A program made the translations under genes and the position numbers. The notes beneath the pieces are model-generated. The model searched no databases. It worked only from the letters and a program-made list of their open reading frames with translations, and was not told where the DNA came from. Below, piece after piece: positions 54,498 through 63,722 of a stretch of DNA of 64,000 bases. This stretch comes from JAGXLC01 sp964585385 (GTDB taxonomy: Bacteria; Bacteroidota; Bacteroidia; Bacteroidales; UBA12077), in NCBI GenBank assembly GCA_964585385.1, contig CAZPDP010000007.1, positions 33,022-97,021 of the forward strand, written 5' to 3'. How positions within the stretch are numbered: the stretch's first letter is position 1; every line of letters begins with the position of its first letter.

Positions 54498-57400
54498 ATG
54501 AAAACAATGAAATACCTCAGATACATTCTTTTATTCCAACTGTTCTTCTTTCTTTTCTCTTTAAAAGGATTTGGTCAGATTGTTGAACAATTCCCTGAAG
54601 ATTCTGCCAAATTCATTAAAACCTATAGCGAATACATGGAGGGAAAGATATCTAATTCCAAGAAAGATATCTTTGAAAGATTTTATGAATCCTGGACGAC
54701 CGGTAAATTTGAACCCGAAAAGCGCGACAGCATTATATTTATAGCCAACAGATTATTATCAATAAGAGCCAAACGCGAACCTCATTTCATTACAATGATG
54801 GACTTTTTTACCCATCAGGACTCCATCGGGATATCTGATCGCCATTTTCCGGTATGGATGAAAAGTTTCCGGTATGCTGCCTCAAGACCAAAAGGGAAAC
54901 TTAAAACAGTAATGAAAACCTTTAATTTCACAACAGACTTTTTCATCTCTTCCATTCTATTTTCTTCTCAGACAAGAACATGGATTGCATCTGATCGGAA
55001 TTATGAATTTACTTTCGACACCACCCTGAAAATCATCTACAAAAATACCGATTTACTATGCCGGTTCAGGGAAGACAGCATACAAATTTTTAATACATCG
55101 GGAACATTTTACCCTTTCACAAACATGTGGCACGGTCAAAATGGAAAGGTTACCTGGGAAAGGGCAGGCTATTCCAAAGAAAATATTTATGCTGAATTAA
55201 GTGATTACGAGATACAAATGACTAAGGCAGAATACAAAGCAGATTCCGTAAAATTTGTTAACAAATTGTATTTTGATCAACCGGTCATGGGAAGGATGCA
55301 AGATAAGCTCGTCCATATCATAAAACCCCAAAGTGCTATTTATCCAGTTTTTAATTCTTATAAAAACATTTTTGAAATTAAAAATATATACGAAAACATG
55401 AATTTTACCGGTGGGTTTACCATGAAAGGTTCGCAATTCATAGGAAGCGGCAGTGAAAACAAGGAAGCGTTAATTCATGTGGAAAAAGATGACCAGCTAT
55501 TCATGACAATTGAGGCTCAGTTATTTGTTCTTCAGAAAACAAAAGCTGTTTCAAGAAATGCAAGTGTGGTTGTCCATTTGGGTCAGGATTCTATTTTCCA
55601 TACAGGACTGCAGTTTAATTATTATGTGAATTCCAATGAAATTGAATTTACAAGCAACGACAATGTTTTATCCGAAAGCGTTTATTACAATTCCTATCAT
55701 AATCTGAGCATGAAGTTTGACCGCCTTCTCTGGAAAACAACAGAAAATAAAATATACTTTACCTATGGAAGAAACAAAAATATAGGGAATGCTACTTTCA
55801 CCTCAACCAATTATTTTACACTGGAAAAATGGAATGAATTAGAGATGAGGGATGAAATGCACCCTTTGATAGCTATCAGGAATTATGCCCAAAAAGTGAA
55901 TTCCAGGAAATTTGATATAAAGGAATATGCAAAATATGTCAGAAAAGCAACCTATATGGTTAAGAACCGTCTTGTTCCGCTGGCAAAGGATGGCTTCATC
56001 TTTTATGATATGGATAATGATACCATCAGCATAAATGATAAACTTTACGATTACATTAGCTCCCGAATTGACAAGATAGATTATGATGTAATCAGGCTTC
56101 AATCCTCAACAGAATCTCCTCAACATAGCGGAATCCTTGACCTTTCCACTATGGAGCTTAATATTCACGGAGTTCCAAGAATCCACCTGAGCGACTCCCA
56201 AGATGTTACGATTTATCCTGCCAACCAGGAAATTATTATGAAGAAAAACAGGGACTTTCATTTTGCAGGGGTAGTTGACGCGGGCCTGTTTACATTCTAT
56301 GGGCAAAATTATGATTTCAGTTATGACCAGTTTAAAATTGAGCTGGACAGCATTGACTCTTTAAACATCCAATTTCAGACAGGAGAAATGGACGATTATG
56401 GGGAAGCCGTGCTGGCCAGGGTTAAAAATACTATCAATGATCTCTCCGGAGACATTTATATAGATAAGCCCGATAACAAATCAGGAAAAGATTACTATCC
56501 CACCTATCCCAAATTTGAGAGTAAACAGAAATCCTATGTCTATTACGACAACCTGTTTAACGGACCTTATAAGAGAGAAAACTTTTACTTCGAGCTTTAC
56601 CCCTTTCAAATGGATAGTCTTGACAACTTCAATCCCAAAAACCTCAAATTTAAAGGGAATTTCCATTCAGCTGACATCTTTCCTCCATTTGAAGAAACAC
56701 TGAAATTGAGAGATGATCGTTCAATGGGATTTGTAAAAAACACACCTGAGGATGGGTATCCTCTATATGAAGGGAAAGGCAAATACTTCAACACCATTGA
56801 CATGAGCAACAGAGGCCTGAAGGGTAAAGGCAGGCTCACGTACTTAACGGCCGATATGTCTACCGATGACATTCTTTTCTTTCCCGATTCCACATCAATA
56901 CATACCAATGAATTTAAAATCAAACAAAAAACCACGGGAATTGAGTACCCCAGGGTACATTCAAAAGGTGTCAATGTTAAGTGGTATCCTCATGAGGATT
57001 ATATGAATATTAATAAAACAGGGTCTGATTTTGTCATGTTCGATGAAGAGTATCAACTAAATGGAAATATGACACTCAAACCATCAGGATTGACTGCCAA
57101 TGGAACACTTGATATGTCTAAAGCTGTACTTGAATCAAACAGGTATACATTTAAATCAAGGCAGTTTGACGCTGATACAGCCGATTTAACACTCAGAACC
57201 CTCGACAAAAAAGACATTGCTTTTACAGCAGATAAACTGGATACACGAATAAACCTGGACTATCAAAGGGGCACATTCAGAACAATTGAAAACTATGAAA
57301 AAACCGAATTCCCGCAGAATCTTTATATTGCCTATCTCGATAAGTTTACATGGAAAATGGATGAAAATGCCCTTGATATAAAATCATTCCCTCAGCCAGA

Positions 57401-59135
57401 GAAAACTTATCAAAGAGAGGATGAAATGGAAAGTTTAAAAGATTTTGATGCCCAGGGTGTTTTATTCGTTTCAAAGCATGGAAATCAGGATTCTCTGCGT
57501 TTTATATCAACAGAAGCTGACTATACCATCGGTGATAAAACATTAAAAGCAAAAAAAGTAGATTCTCTGTATATAGCAGATGCAAAAATTATTCCTGAGA
57601 AAGGACTAATAACCGTAAAGGAAAATGCCAGCATGGACACCCTGAGAAATTCAGAGGTTATTGCTAACAGGAACAGCAGGTACCACAACTTTTTTGATTC
57701 AAAACTGAAAATTAAAGGAAGAAATGATTATACCGGTCAGGGCAGTTATTACTATGTTGACAAGAATGATTCCAAACAGTTAATACATTTTGATCAAATT
57801 ACAGTTGACAAGTCTACAAACACCAATGCGAAAGGGACCATTGCTCACCTTGACAGTTTTACACTCAGCCCAAACTTCCGGTACAGAGGAGATGCCTTTA
57901 TTAAATCACCAAGAAAACACCTGGAATTTAAAGGAGGAGTCAGATTATTCCATGATTGCCCTACAATTAAGCCACGTTACACCTATTTTGAATCAGTCAT
58001 AAACCCGGAGGACATTTACATACCAATCGGTGAAAATTTAATGGATCTAAACAGAAGGAAAGTCTTTGTGGGTTCTTACATTACCATTGACACCACACAC
58101 ATTTACTCTACTTTCCTGACTCCGCGTAAAGACCCCAGCGATAATCCTATTATTTCTTCCAAAGGATATTTAAAAGCCGATGATTATGCCAATAAATACC
58201 ACATCGCTGAAAAACACAAACTCAACAATCCTGATACGATTGGCCCAATGATCAGCCTTGATAAAAAATACTGTGTATACAATGCTGAAGGAAAAATGAA
58301 CATGGGTGTTGATTTCAACAAAATGACCATTGAACCTGCCGGAAGGCTGGATCATAATCTACCGGAAAATGATATCAAGGTTGAATTAACATTACCCGTT
58401 GATTTTCTTTTCAGCAAAGATGCACTGGATACCATGATAAATGATATTGTGGCCAGGGAAAATCTTAAAACCATCAACCTGGATTCCAGGTATTTCCAAA
58501 AGAATCTGAATGAGATATACGGTACTGAGAACACGAATAAGTATCTAAAACAAGTCAAACTGTATAAAGAGAAAGCAGAAATACCTAAGGAATTCAATAA
58601 CACCATTCTGTTTTCAGATATTGATTTCCGCTGGAATACCTCCAGTAATTCATACATTGCGCAGGGTGATATTGGAATAGCTCTTATAAACGGAAAACCC
58701 ATCAACAAGTATGTAGATGGTTATGTTGAGATTATCAAGCAAAGAGGAGGCGATCGCATATACATGTATCTCAAACTTGATGAAGAAAGATTTTATTTCT
58801 TCTATTATTTTCGGGGTATGCTCCGAACCTGGTCTGACAACAAAACCTTTACAAAAGCCATTGATGAAGTACCTCTCAGGAAAAGAACAATACGAGATGG
58901 GTGGTTCAGCCCCACAGAATACAGATATCTTCTCTCTACAAGCAACAGTTTCTCAAGATTTATGAAAAGAAAAAAAGAAGTTGAGAACGAACTCAGAATG
59001 AAGGAAGAACAGGAAAACCAACAAACACCCCAGAATAAGGAACCTGAGAAACAGGAGTCTCCTGACGAAGAAAATCAAACAAAAGAAGATTCAGAAGAAA
59101 CCGAAAAAAACAATAAAGAAGAAGGAAACAAGTAG
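54498..59135 (+). CDS. Very large secreted protein of unknown function, beta-rich
   Basis: A 1545-residue exported protein. The signal peptide runs to about residue 28 (LKGFGQ), then the chain is strand-rich to about 1490, with frequent Asp/Asn-bounded hydrophobic strands and short units such as SLYIADAKIIPEKGLITV and RGLKGKGRLTYLTADMS that recall OstA- or AsmA-like beta-groove proteins. The last ~45 residues are a Glu/Lys-rich disordered tail. No catalytic motif or cysteine pattern was recognised. The start was chosen at 54498 because an in-frame upstream extension lacks an ATG and would precede the signal peptide. It stands alone between prmA and tRNA-Met, and ends at a strong bidirectional terminator. 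Confidence 0.85.
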   Translation: MKTMKYLRYILLFQLFFFLFSLKGFGQIVEQFPEDSAKFIKTYSEYMEGKISNSKKDIFERFYESWTTGKFEPEKRDSIIFIANRLLSIRAKREPHFITMMDFFTHQDSIGISDRHFPVWMKSFRYAASRPKGKLKTVMKTFNFTTDFFISSILFSSQTRTWIASDRNYEFTFDTTLKIIYKNTDLLCRFREDSIQIFNTSGTFYPFTNMWHGQNGKVTWERAGYSKENIYAELSDYEIQMTKAEYKADSVKFVNKLYFDQPVMGRMQDKLVHIIKPQSAIYPVFNSYKNIFEIKNIYENMNFTGGFTMKGSQFIGSGSENKEALIHVEKDDQLFMTIEAQLFVLQKTKAVSRNASVVVHLGQDSIFHTGLQFNYYVNSNEIEFTSNDNVLSESVYYNSYHNLSMKFDRLLWKTTENKIYFTYGRNKNIGNATFTSTNYFTLEKWNELEMRDEMHPLIAIRNYAQKVNSRKFDIKEYAKYVRKATYMVKNRLVPLAKDGFIFYDMDNDTISINDKLYDYISSRIDKIDYDVIRLQSSTESPQHSGILDLSTMELNIHGVPRIHLSDSQDVTIYPANQEIIMKKNRDFHFAGVVDAGLFTFYGQNYDFSYDQFKIELDSIDSLNIQFQTGEMDDYGEAVLARVKNTINDLSGDIYIDKPDNKSGKDYYPTYPKFESKQKSYVYYDNLFNGPYKRENFYFELYPFQMDSLDNFNPKNLKFKGNFHSADIFPPFEETLKLRDDRSMGFVKNTPEDGYPLYEGKGKYFNTIDMSNRGLKGKGRLTYLTADMSTDDILFFPDSTSIHTNEFKIKQKTTGIEYPRVHSKGVNVKWYPHEDYMNINKTGSDFVMFDEEYQLNGNMTLKPSGLTANGTLDMSKAVLESNRYTFKSRQFDADTADLTLRTLDKKDIAFTADKLDTRINLDYQRGTFRTIENYEKTEFPQNLYIAYLDKFTWKMDENALDIKSFPQPEKTYQREDEMESLKDFDAQGVLFVSKHGNQDSLRFISTEADYTIGDKTLKAKKVDSLYIADAKIIPEKGLITVKENASMDTLRNSEVIANRNSRYHNFFDSKLKIKGRNDYTGQGSYYYVDKNDSKQLIHFDQITVDKSTNTNAKGTIAHLDSFTLSPNFRYRGDAFIKSPRKHLEFKGGVRLFHDCPTIKPRYTYFESVINPEDIYIPIGENLMDLNRRKVFVGSYITIDTTHIYSTFLTPRKDPSDNPIISSKGYLKADDYANKYHIAEKHKLNNPDTIGPMISLDKKYCVYNAEGKMNMGVDFNKMTIEPAGRLDHNLPENDIKVELTLPVDFLFSKDALDTMINDIVARENLKTINLDSRYFQKNLNEIYGTENTNKYLKQVKLYKEKAEIPKEFNNTILFSDIDFRWNTSSNSYIAQGDIGIALINGKPINKYVDGYVEIIKQRGGDRIYMYLKLDEERFYFFYYFRGMLRTWSDNKTFTKAIDEVPLRKRTIRDGWFSPTEYRYLLSTSNSFSRFMKRKKEVENELRMKEEQENQQTPQNKEPEKQESPDEENQTKEDSEETEKNNKEEGNK

Positions 59136-59144
59136 CTTTTAATA

Positions 59145-59179
59145 AAAAAGCCGGTCCTGTAATGCAAAACCGGCTTTTT
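59145..59179. terminator. Bidirectional terminator of the giant gene and tRNA-Met
   Basis: AAAAAGCCGGT pairs with ACCGGCTTTTT across a 13-base loop. The plus strand continues TTTATT and the minus strand TTATT, so the stem can end both the giant gene (plus, 10 bases upstream) and the tRNA transcript (minus, 5 bases upstream). Confidence 0.85.
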
Positions 59180-59183
59180 ATTG

Positions 59184-59257
59184 TAGCGAGAGTGAGAATT
59201 GAACTCACGACCTCAGCATTATGAATGCTGCGCTCTAACCGTCTGAGCTATCTCGCC
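59184..59257 (-). tRNA. tRNA-Met (anticodon CAU)
   Basis: A standard cloverleaf on the minus strand: acceptor GGCGAGA pairs with TCTCGCT, the anticodon loop reads TTCATAA on a CAGCA/TGCTG stem, and the T-arm holds GAGTTCAATTCTC. The CAU anticodon could belong to elongator Met or lysidine-Ile; the overall sequence fits the elongator of Bacteroidetes. A discriminator A and no encoded CCA. The bidirectional terminator follows. Confidence 0.93.
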
Positions 59258-59363
59258 ATCATTTGGGTTTGCAAATATAATATTTTATTAAAATAATTGT
59301 AATTTTTTCTGAAGAATTTTATATATTGCATATAGTATCTCTGCAGTTAACATACTATCATCT

Positions 59364-59744
59364 ATGAAGGAAAAGTATCAATTAGAGTATTCACTTAACG
59401 TCTCTCCAGGTATTCTTTTTTCAAGACTTTCCACTCCGGGTGGTTTAACCGAATGGTTCGCTGACGACATTAGGTTACAGGACAATATATTTACCTTTAT
59501 TTGGAGCGGTACAGAACAAAATGCAGAACTTTTGCAAAAAAGAAACAACAAATATGTGCGGTTTAAATGGCTTGAAGATGAAGACAAGGAAAGCTACTTT
59601 GAATTCAGAATCAATAAGGATGAGCTAACGGGTGACGTGGCTCTTATTGTTACGGATTTTGCTGAGGACGGGGAAAAAGAAGATGCTATGGAATTGTGGG
59701 ATACTCAGATTGATGAACTGAAACACGTATTGGGCATTTCTTAA
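59364..59744 (+). CDS. START-like domain protein (SRPBCC/AHSA1-like)
   Basis: A 126-residue soluble protein whose layout follows the START/AHSA1 fold: an opening LEYSLNVSPGILFSRLSTPGGL, GLTEWFADD as the first groove segment and a C-terminal helix MELWDTQIDELKHVLG. It lacks a signal peptide. The Bacteroidetes form nearly always precedes the LptF/G permease gene, as here (81 bases). A lipid-binding function is inferred from the fold; none is proven. Confidence 0.85.
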   Translation: MKEKYQLEYSLNVSPGILFSRLSTPGGLTEWFADDIRLQDNIFTFIWSGTEQNAELLQKRNNKYVRFKWLEDEDKESYFEFRINKDELTGDVALIVTDFAEDGEKEDAMELWDTQIDELKHVLGIS

Positions 59745-59785
59745 TAATTTCCTTTCTTTTTTAATCTTACATCAGTAAAATAAGT

Positions 59786-59793
59786 TAATTTTG
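59786..59793 (+). promoter_or_regulatory. Candidate -7 box for the LptF/G gene
   Basis: TAATTTTG at 59786-59793 fits TAnnTTTG and lies 32 bases upstream of the TTG start. A good -33 element was not seen. Confidence 0.35.
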
Positions 59794-59825
59794 CAGCCGT
59801 TTCTTATCTTAAAAACACGGCATAC

Positions 59826-61520
59826 TTGAAAAAGTTAAATAAACTACTACTTAAATCTTTTGCAGGGCCGCTCGTAGCAACTTTTTTCATTGCCCTTTTT
59901 ATTCTAATCCTCCAGTTTTTATGGCAACGCATTGATGATATGGCAGGGAAGGGATTAGAAGGTCATATTATAGCTGAATTGCTGTCTTATGCTTCTGCAG
60001 GACTTGTCCCCACCGCCTTACCATTAGCTATACTGCTTTCCTCTATTATGACTTTCGGAAACCTGGGTGAAAATTTTGAACTAACAGCCATAAAATCTTC
60101 AGGTATTTCTTTGCAAAAATTTATGAAGCCTCTCATTTATATCAACATTATTTTTGCCGTGGGTATGTTCTTTTATTCCAACTATGTTATACCCTACACC
60201 AACCTGAAAGCTATGTCGCTGATATACGACATTAAAAAACAGAGAGAAGAATTGTCCATAAGAGAAGGAGTGTTTTATAATGATATTGAGGGATACAGTC
60301 TCAAGGTAAGCGAGAAGAACCCCAAAACAAAGCTCATGAAAAACATTATGATATATAACCACAGCGACAATGAAGGAAATGTGCAGGTTACCATTGCCGA
60401 CTCGGGTTATTTTAGAATGACCAACGATGAAACCAAACTTATGGTCACTCTGTTCAAAGGACAAACCTACCAGGAAATGGAAGAAAAAAGAGGAAGCCGA
60501 AAGGCCAGAAGAAATCCCGAATATCCTCATCAGATTACAAAATTTGATAAGCAAACCTTACTTATTGATTTAAAAGGTTTTGACTTTACCCGAACCGATG
60601 AATCGCTTTTCAGCGACAACTATCAAATGTTGAACATCTCACAACTCAATGAAAATGAAGACTCTCTGATAAAGGATTACAATAAATCATTAAAAACATT
60701 TTCAAACAGAGTTTCTAAAAACTTTTATGTCGGAAAAACAATAATAAAAAGAACACAGGATTCCAGGAAGAATAAAACAGACAACCCGGACAGGAGGAAT
60801 CATTCCCGCAAACCTAAAAAAGATGAATCTGTAACAGAAGAACCTGTAACAAAATCAAAATCCAGACAGCTACCTGACAGTGTTCATTTTTCAGAAAATA
60901 TAGACAGCCTGCAAAAAGACAGTTCTGCACAAAGCGATAGCTTATTAACGGATACTCTTGCCAGTTCTGAAGAATCCCGGGGTCCGGCAAAACTGGATAT
61001 CAAAGCAACATTTGACACTATTGACCCTTATGCAAAAGTTGAAATATTAGGCAAGGCATTAAATTATGCAAGAAGAAACAGCAAACAAATATCCAACTCA
61101 AGAGCCAGGTTTGAACACAAACAAACAAAAATTTACAAGCACCAAATCGAATGGCATGAAAAATTTACGTTGTCGTTTGCCTGTATCATCTTTTTCTTTA
61201 TAGGTGCGCCATTGGGCTCTATAATCCGTAAAGGCGGACTGGGTACACCGCTTGTAATATCAGTATTATTGTTTATCACATACTACATTATTTCTATGAC
61301 CGGGGAAAATATTGCAGAAAGAGGGGGAATACCTGCTTATATAGGAATGTGGATTTCTTCTTTCATATTTTTACCTATAGGGATCTTCCTGACCTATAAG
61401 GCAACTAATGATTCGGTCATGTTTAATACCAACACCTACATCAAAGCCATTCAAAATGTTCTGTCGTTCAGATTTAAGTCTGGTAAACAACAGAAAAAGA
61501 AACAACAAGGTAATGAGTAA
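59826..61520 (+). CDS. LptF/LptG-family LPS export permease with long insert
   Basis: A 564-residue inner-membrane permease that extracts LPS for transport (with LptB). Three N-terminal helices (about 12-32, 58-80, 100-118) precede a periplasmic jellyroll; a final three helices lie at about 445-540 (GAPLGSIIRKGGLGTPL). Between about residues 295 and 385 there is a basic then Ser/Asp-rich low-complexity insert absent from E. coli LptF/G (about 360 residues). The start is the TTG at 59826: no ATG precedes the first helix and homologues begin at this point. Only one LptF/G gene is in the window. Confidence 0.9.
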   Translation: MKKLNKLLLKSFAGPLVATFFIALFILILQFLWQRIDDMAGKGLEGHIIAELLSYASAGLVPTALPLAILLSSIMTFGNLGENFELTAIKSSGISLQKFMKPLIYINIIFAVGMFFYSNYVIPYTNLKAMSLIYDIKKQREELSIREGVFYNDIEGYSLKVSEKNPKTKLMKNIMIYNHSDNEGNVQVTIADSGYFRMTNDETKLMVTLFKGQTYQEMEEKRGSRKARRNPEYPHQITKFDKQTLLIDLKGFDFTRTDESLFSDNYQMLNISQLNENEDSLIKDYNKSLKTFSNRVSKNFYVGKTIIKRTQDSRKNKTDNPDRRNHSRKPKKDESVTEEPVTKSKSRQLPDSVHFSENIDSLQKDSSAQSDSLLTDTLASSEESRGPAKLDIKATFDTIDPYAKVEILGKALNYARRNSKQISNSRARFEHKQTKIYKHQIEWHEKFTLSFACIIFFFIGAPLGSIIRKGGLGTPLVISVLLFITYYIISMTGENIAERGGIPAYIGMWISSFIFLPIGIFLTYKATNDSVMFNTNTYIKAIQNVLSFRFKSGKQQKKKQQGNE

Positions 61521-61559
61521 ATTTCTATCTATTCGTTAGGCTATTTTTGTCACTTATTG

Positions 61560-61567
61560 TACTTTTG
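61560..61567 (+). promoter_or_regulatory. Candidate -7 box for ribBA
   Basis: TACTTTTG at 61560-61567 fits TAnnTTTG and lies 54 bases upstream of the start. A TATTTTTG also occurs 17 bases earlier, so the true box is uncertain. Confidence 0.3.
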
Positions 61568-61621
61568 CAATCATCAAATTATATAGCTTATACATTACAT
61601 TTTATAACGCATCAAAATATT

Positions 61622-62884
61622 ATGTCAAGCCAGAAAAGCGAATTCAGAGATAAATTAAATACCATTGAAGAAGCGATTGAAGATATAAGGCAAGGTAAAA
61701 TCATAATCGTTGTTGATGATGAAGACCGCGAGAATGAAGGCGATTTTGTAGTTGCCGGGGAAAAAATCACTCCTGAAAAGGTCAACTTTATGGCTAAGTA
61801 TGGCCGGGGTTTAATTTGCGCACCCATTCCAGAGGAGCGGGCTGAAGAGCTAGAACTGGAATTAATGGTAAGCAAAAATACAGCCATGCATGAAACTCCT
61901 TTTACTGTCTCTGTAGATTTGATTGGACAGGGTTGTACTACTGGTATTTCTGCATCCGACAGGGCCAAAACCATCAAAGCATTGGTTAATCCTCAAACGA
62001 AGCCTGAGGAATTGGGAAAACCAGGTCACATATTTCCCCTTAAAGCAAGAATGAAAGGAGTCTTACGAAGAGCAGGACATACGGAAGCTGTTGTCGACCT
62101 GACCCAACTTGCAGGCTTACGGCCGGGAGGCGCCCTGGTAGAGATAATGAACGATGACGGCTCAATGGCAAGACTGCCCGAACTAATAAAGATTGCAGAT
62201 AAGTTTGATCTGAAAATAATAACCATTGAGGACCTTATCGCATACAAGATTAAACAGGAAAGCCTGATAGAAAAAGGTGTAACTGTAAAATTGCCTACTG
62301 AATATGGAGAATTCAAGCTAATACCTTTCAAACAAAAATCCAATGGCCTGGAGCATATAGCACTTGTAAAGGGAAACTGGACGAAAGACGATCCTGTGCT
62401 CGTCAGGGTACACTCCTCATGCCTGACAGGAGACATTTTCGGTTCTAAGCGTTGTGACTGCGGACCACAACTGCACAAAGCAATGACGATGATTGAAAAA
62501 GAAGGTCAGGGTGTTCTTGTCTATATGAACCAGGAAGGTCGGGGAATTGGACTATTCAACAAAATAAAAGCCTATAAATTACAGGAACAGGGAAGAGATA
62601 CCGTGGAAGCCAATCTTGACCTGGGTTTTGAGGACGATGAAAGAGATTATGGGGTAGGCGCCAACATTCTCCGGGAACTGGGGCTGGGTAAAATCAAGCT
62701 CCTGACAAATAATCCTGTAAAAAGAAAAGGACTGGAAGGCTACGGTCTCGAAATTGTTGAGAATATACCGCTTGAAATTGAACCCAATAAGTTTAACAAG
62801 TTCTACCTGGAGACCAAAAAAGTCAAGATGGGACACACCTTAGAACTTGTTCCTGACAAAGAAAAAATGAACAAAGAAGAATGA
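61622..62884 (+). CDS. ribBA: Bifunctional 3,4-dihydroxy-2-butanone-4-phosphate synthase / GTP cyclohydrolase II
   Basis: Supplies both precursors of riboflavin, 420 residues. The N-terminal DHBP synthase half has the catalytic acidic loop DDEDRENEGD at 32-41 and MHETPFTVSVD near 89. The C-terminal GTP cyclohydrolase II half has its zinc ligands Cys267, Cys278 and Cys280 in SSCLTGDIFGSKRCDCG, with spacing equal to that of E. coli RibA. The ATG at 61622 was chosen over an upstream TTG-like start. It lies 101 bases after the LptF/G gene and is convergent with the DUF4405-type gene, 4 bases apart. Confidence 0.97.
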   Translation: MSSQKSEFRDKLNTIEEAIEDIRQGKIIIVVDDEDRENEGDFVVAGEKITPEKVNFMAKYGRGLICAPIPEERAEELELELMVSKNTAMHETPFTVSVDLIGQGCTTGISASDRAKTIKALVNPQTKPEELGKPGHIFPLKARMKGVLRRAGHTEAVVDLTQLAGLRPGGALVEIMNDDGSMARLPELIKIADKFDLKIITIEDLIAYKIKQESLIEKGVTVKLPTEYGEFKLIPFKQKSNGLEHIALVKGNWTKDDPVLVRVHSSCLTGDIFGSKRCDCGPQLHKAMTMIEKEGQGVLVYMNQEGRGIGLFNKIKAYKLQEQGRDTVEANLDLGFEDDERDYGVGANILRELGLGKIKLLTNNPVKRKGLEGYGLEIVENIPLEIEPNKFNKFYLETKKVKMGHTLELVPDKEKMNKEE

Positions 62885-62897
62885 TTCATTAATCATT
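62880..62897. terminator. AT-rich hairpin shared by convergent genes
   Basis: AATGATT-CATT-AATCATT is a perfect seven-pair stem that overlaps the stop codons of both ribBA and the DUF4405-type gene. The plus side continues TTCTTTTT. The stem is weak because it is nearly all A-T. Confidence 0.4.
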
Positions 62898-63722
62898 TTC
62901 TTTTTCCTTTAGAAATCGCAATAATTCCTGCCTGATATCCTGTATTGAGCTATCAGTGGCTTTCGCCATTTCTTCGAGGGTTGTCTCAGTTTTTATATCA
63001 ATGGTTTCGTAACGGCTATTCATATAATCCAAAATGTCTTGAGTATTTTGATCAAAAAGAAAAGCAATTTCTGATACGGTTACATCCCCTTTCGGAGTTT
63101 CTTTTGAAGATTTTACCGGGAAATTTATCCTTTCAATAAGCGTATAGAGCTTATATGGAGGCATGTTATTATTTGCTCCTATCTCCTGAAAATTTTTATT
63201 TTTTGATAAATCGGAAACATCTAAAGCTTTCAGACTATCTTCTAATGCACCATATTGAATATTTCTATGACCTGAATATTCTTTCATTGTAGTTCGGGCA
63301 TTAATTATTCCATCCGGTGGCTGACTAATAATTCTCCATGAATCTGAAAGATAGTTCCCAGCTTCATAAACATAGCTAAACGGCTTAATAGTTAATGCAG
63401 TACCCATTAAAAAAACAACAGATATAACCACTGAAAAATACAATTCCCTTCCGGTACGCTGACTTTTAGTATGTAAATAAAAGGCAATATTCGGAAGATG
63501 TATCTTAATAATATGAAGCAGTGCAAAAGCAAGAAAAAGGAAAGAAAAAACAGTATGAAGGGATTCCCATGTGGATTTGTCAATGAATAGTATTTCCCAG
63601 TCAATCCATCTGGCTACACTTCCTTCAGGCTTAAAATACAAAATAACACCTGATAAAAACATAACCAGAAAGGTAAAGAGGAGATTAAAACTTATAAAGA
63701 TCTGCCAATTGAATTTTTTCAT
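62889..63722 (-). CDS. DUF4405-type membrane protein
   Basis: A 277-residue inner-membrane protein. Three hydrophobic helices lie at about residues 8-30, 53-75 and 92-112; the second has His in ESLHTVFSF and ALLHIIKIHL, spaced as heme ligands of small cytochrome-b-like proteins, to which DUF4405 is related. A soluble C-terminal half of about 150 residues follows, ending with a helical RQELLRFLKEKEND. No covalent heme motif (CxxCH) is present. Function: possible membrane electron carrier; uncertain. Confidence 0.75.
   Translation of the reverse strand: MKKFNWQIFISFNLLFTFLVMFLSGVILYFKPEGSVARWIDWEILFIDKSTWESLHTVFSFLFLAFALLHIIKIHLPNIAFYLHTKSQRTGRELYFSVVISVVFLMGTALTIKPFSYVYEAGNYLSDSWRIISQPPDGIINARTTMKEYSGHRNIQYGALEDSLKALDVSDLSKNKNFQEIGANNNMPPYKLYTLIERINFPVKSSKETPKGDVTVSEIAFLFDQNTQDILDYMNSRYETIDIKTETTLEEMAKATDSSIQDIRQELLRFLKEKEND

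Noticed and set aside
60099..60554. A 151-codon minus-strand frame inside the LptF/G gene
   Set aside because: It is a shadow of a well-supported coding frame.
62026..62478. A 150-codon minus-strand frame inside ribBA
   Set aside because: ribBA has intact catalytic motifs through this region, and the antisense translation resembles no protein.
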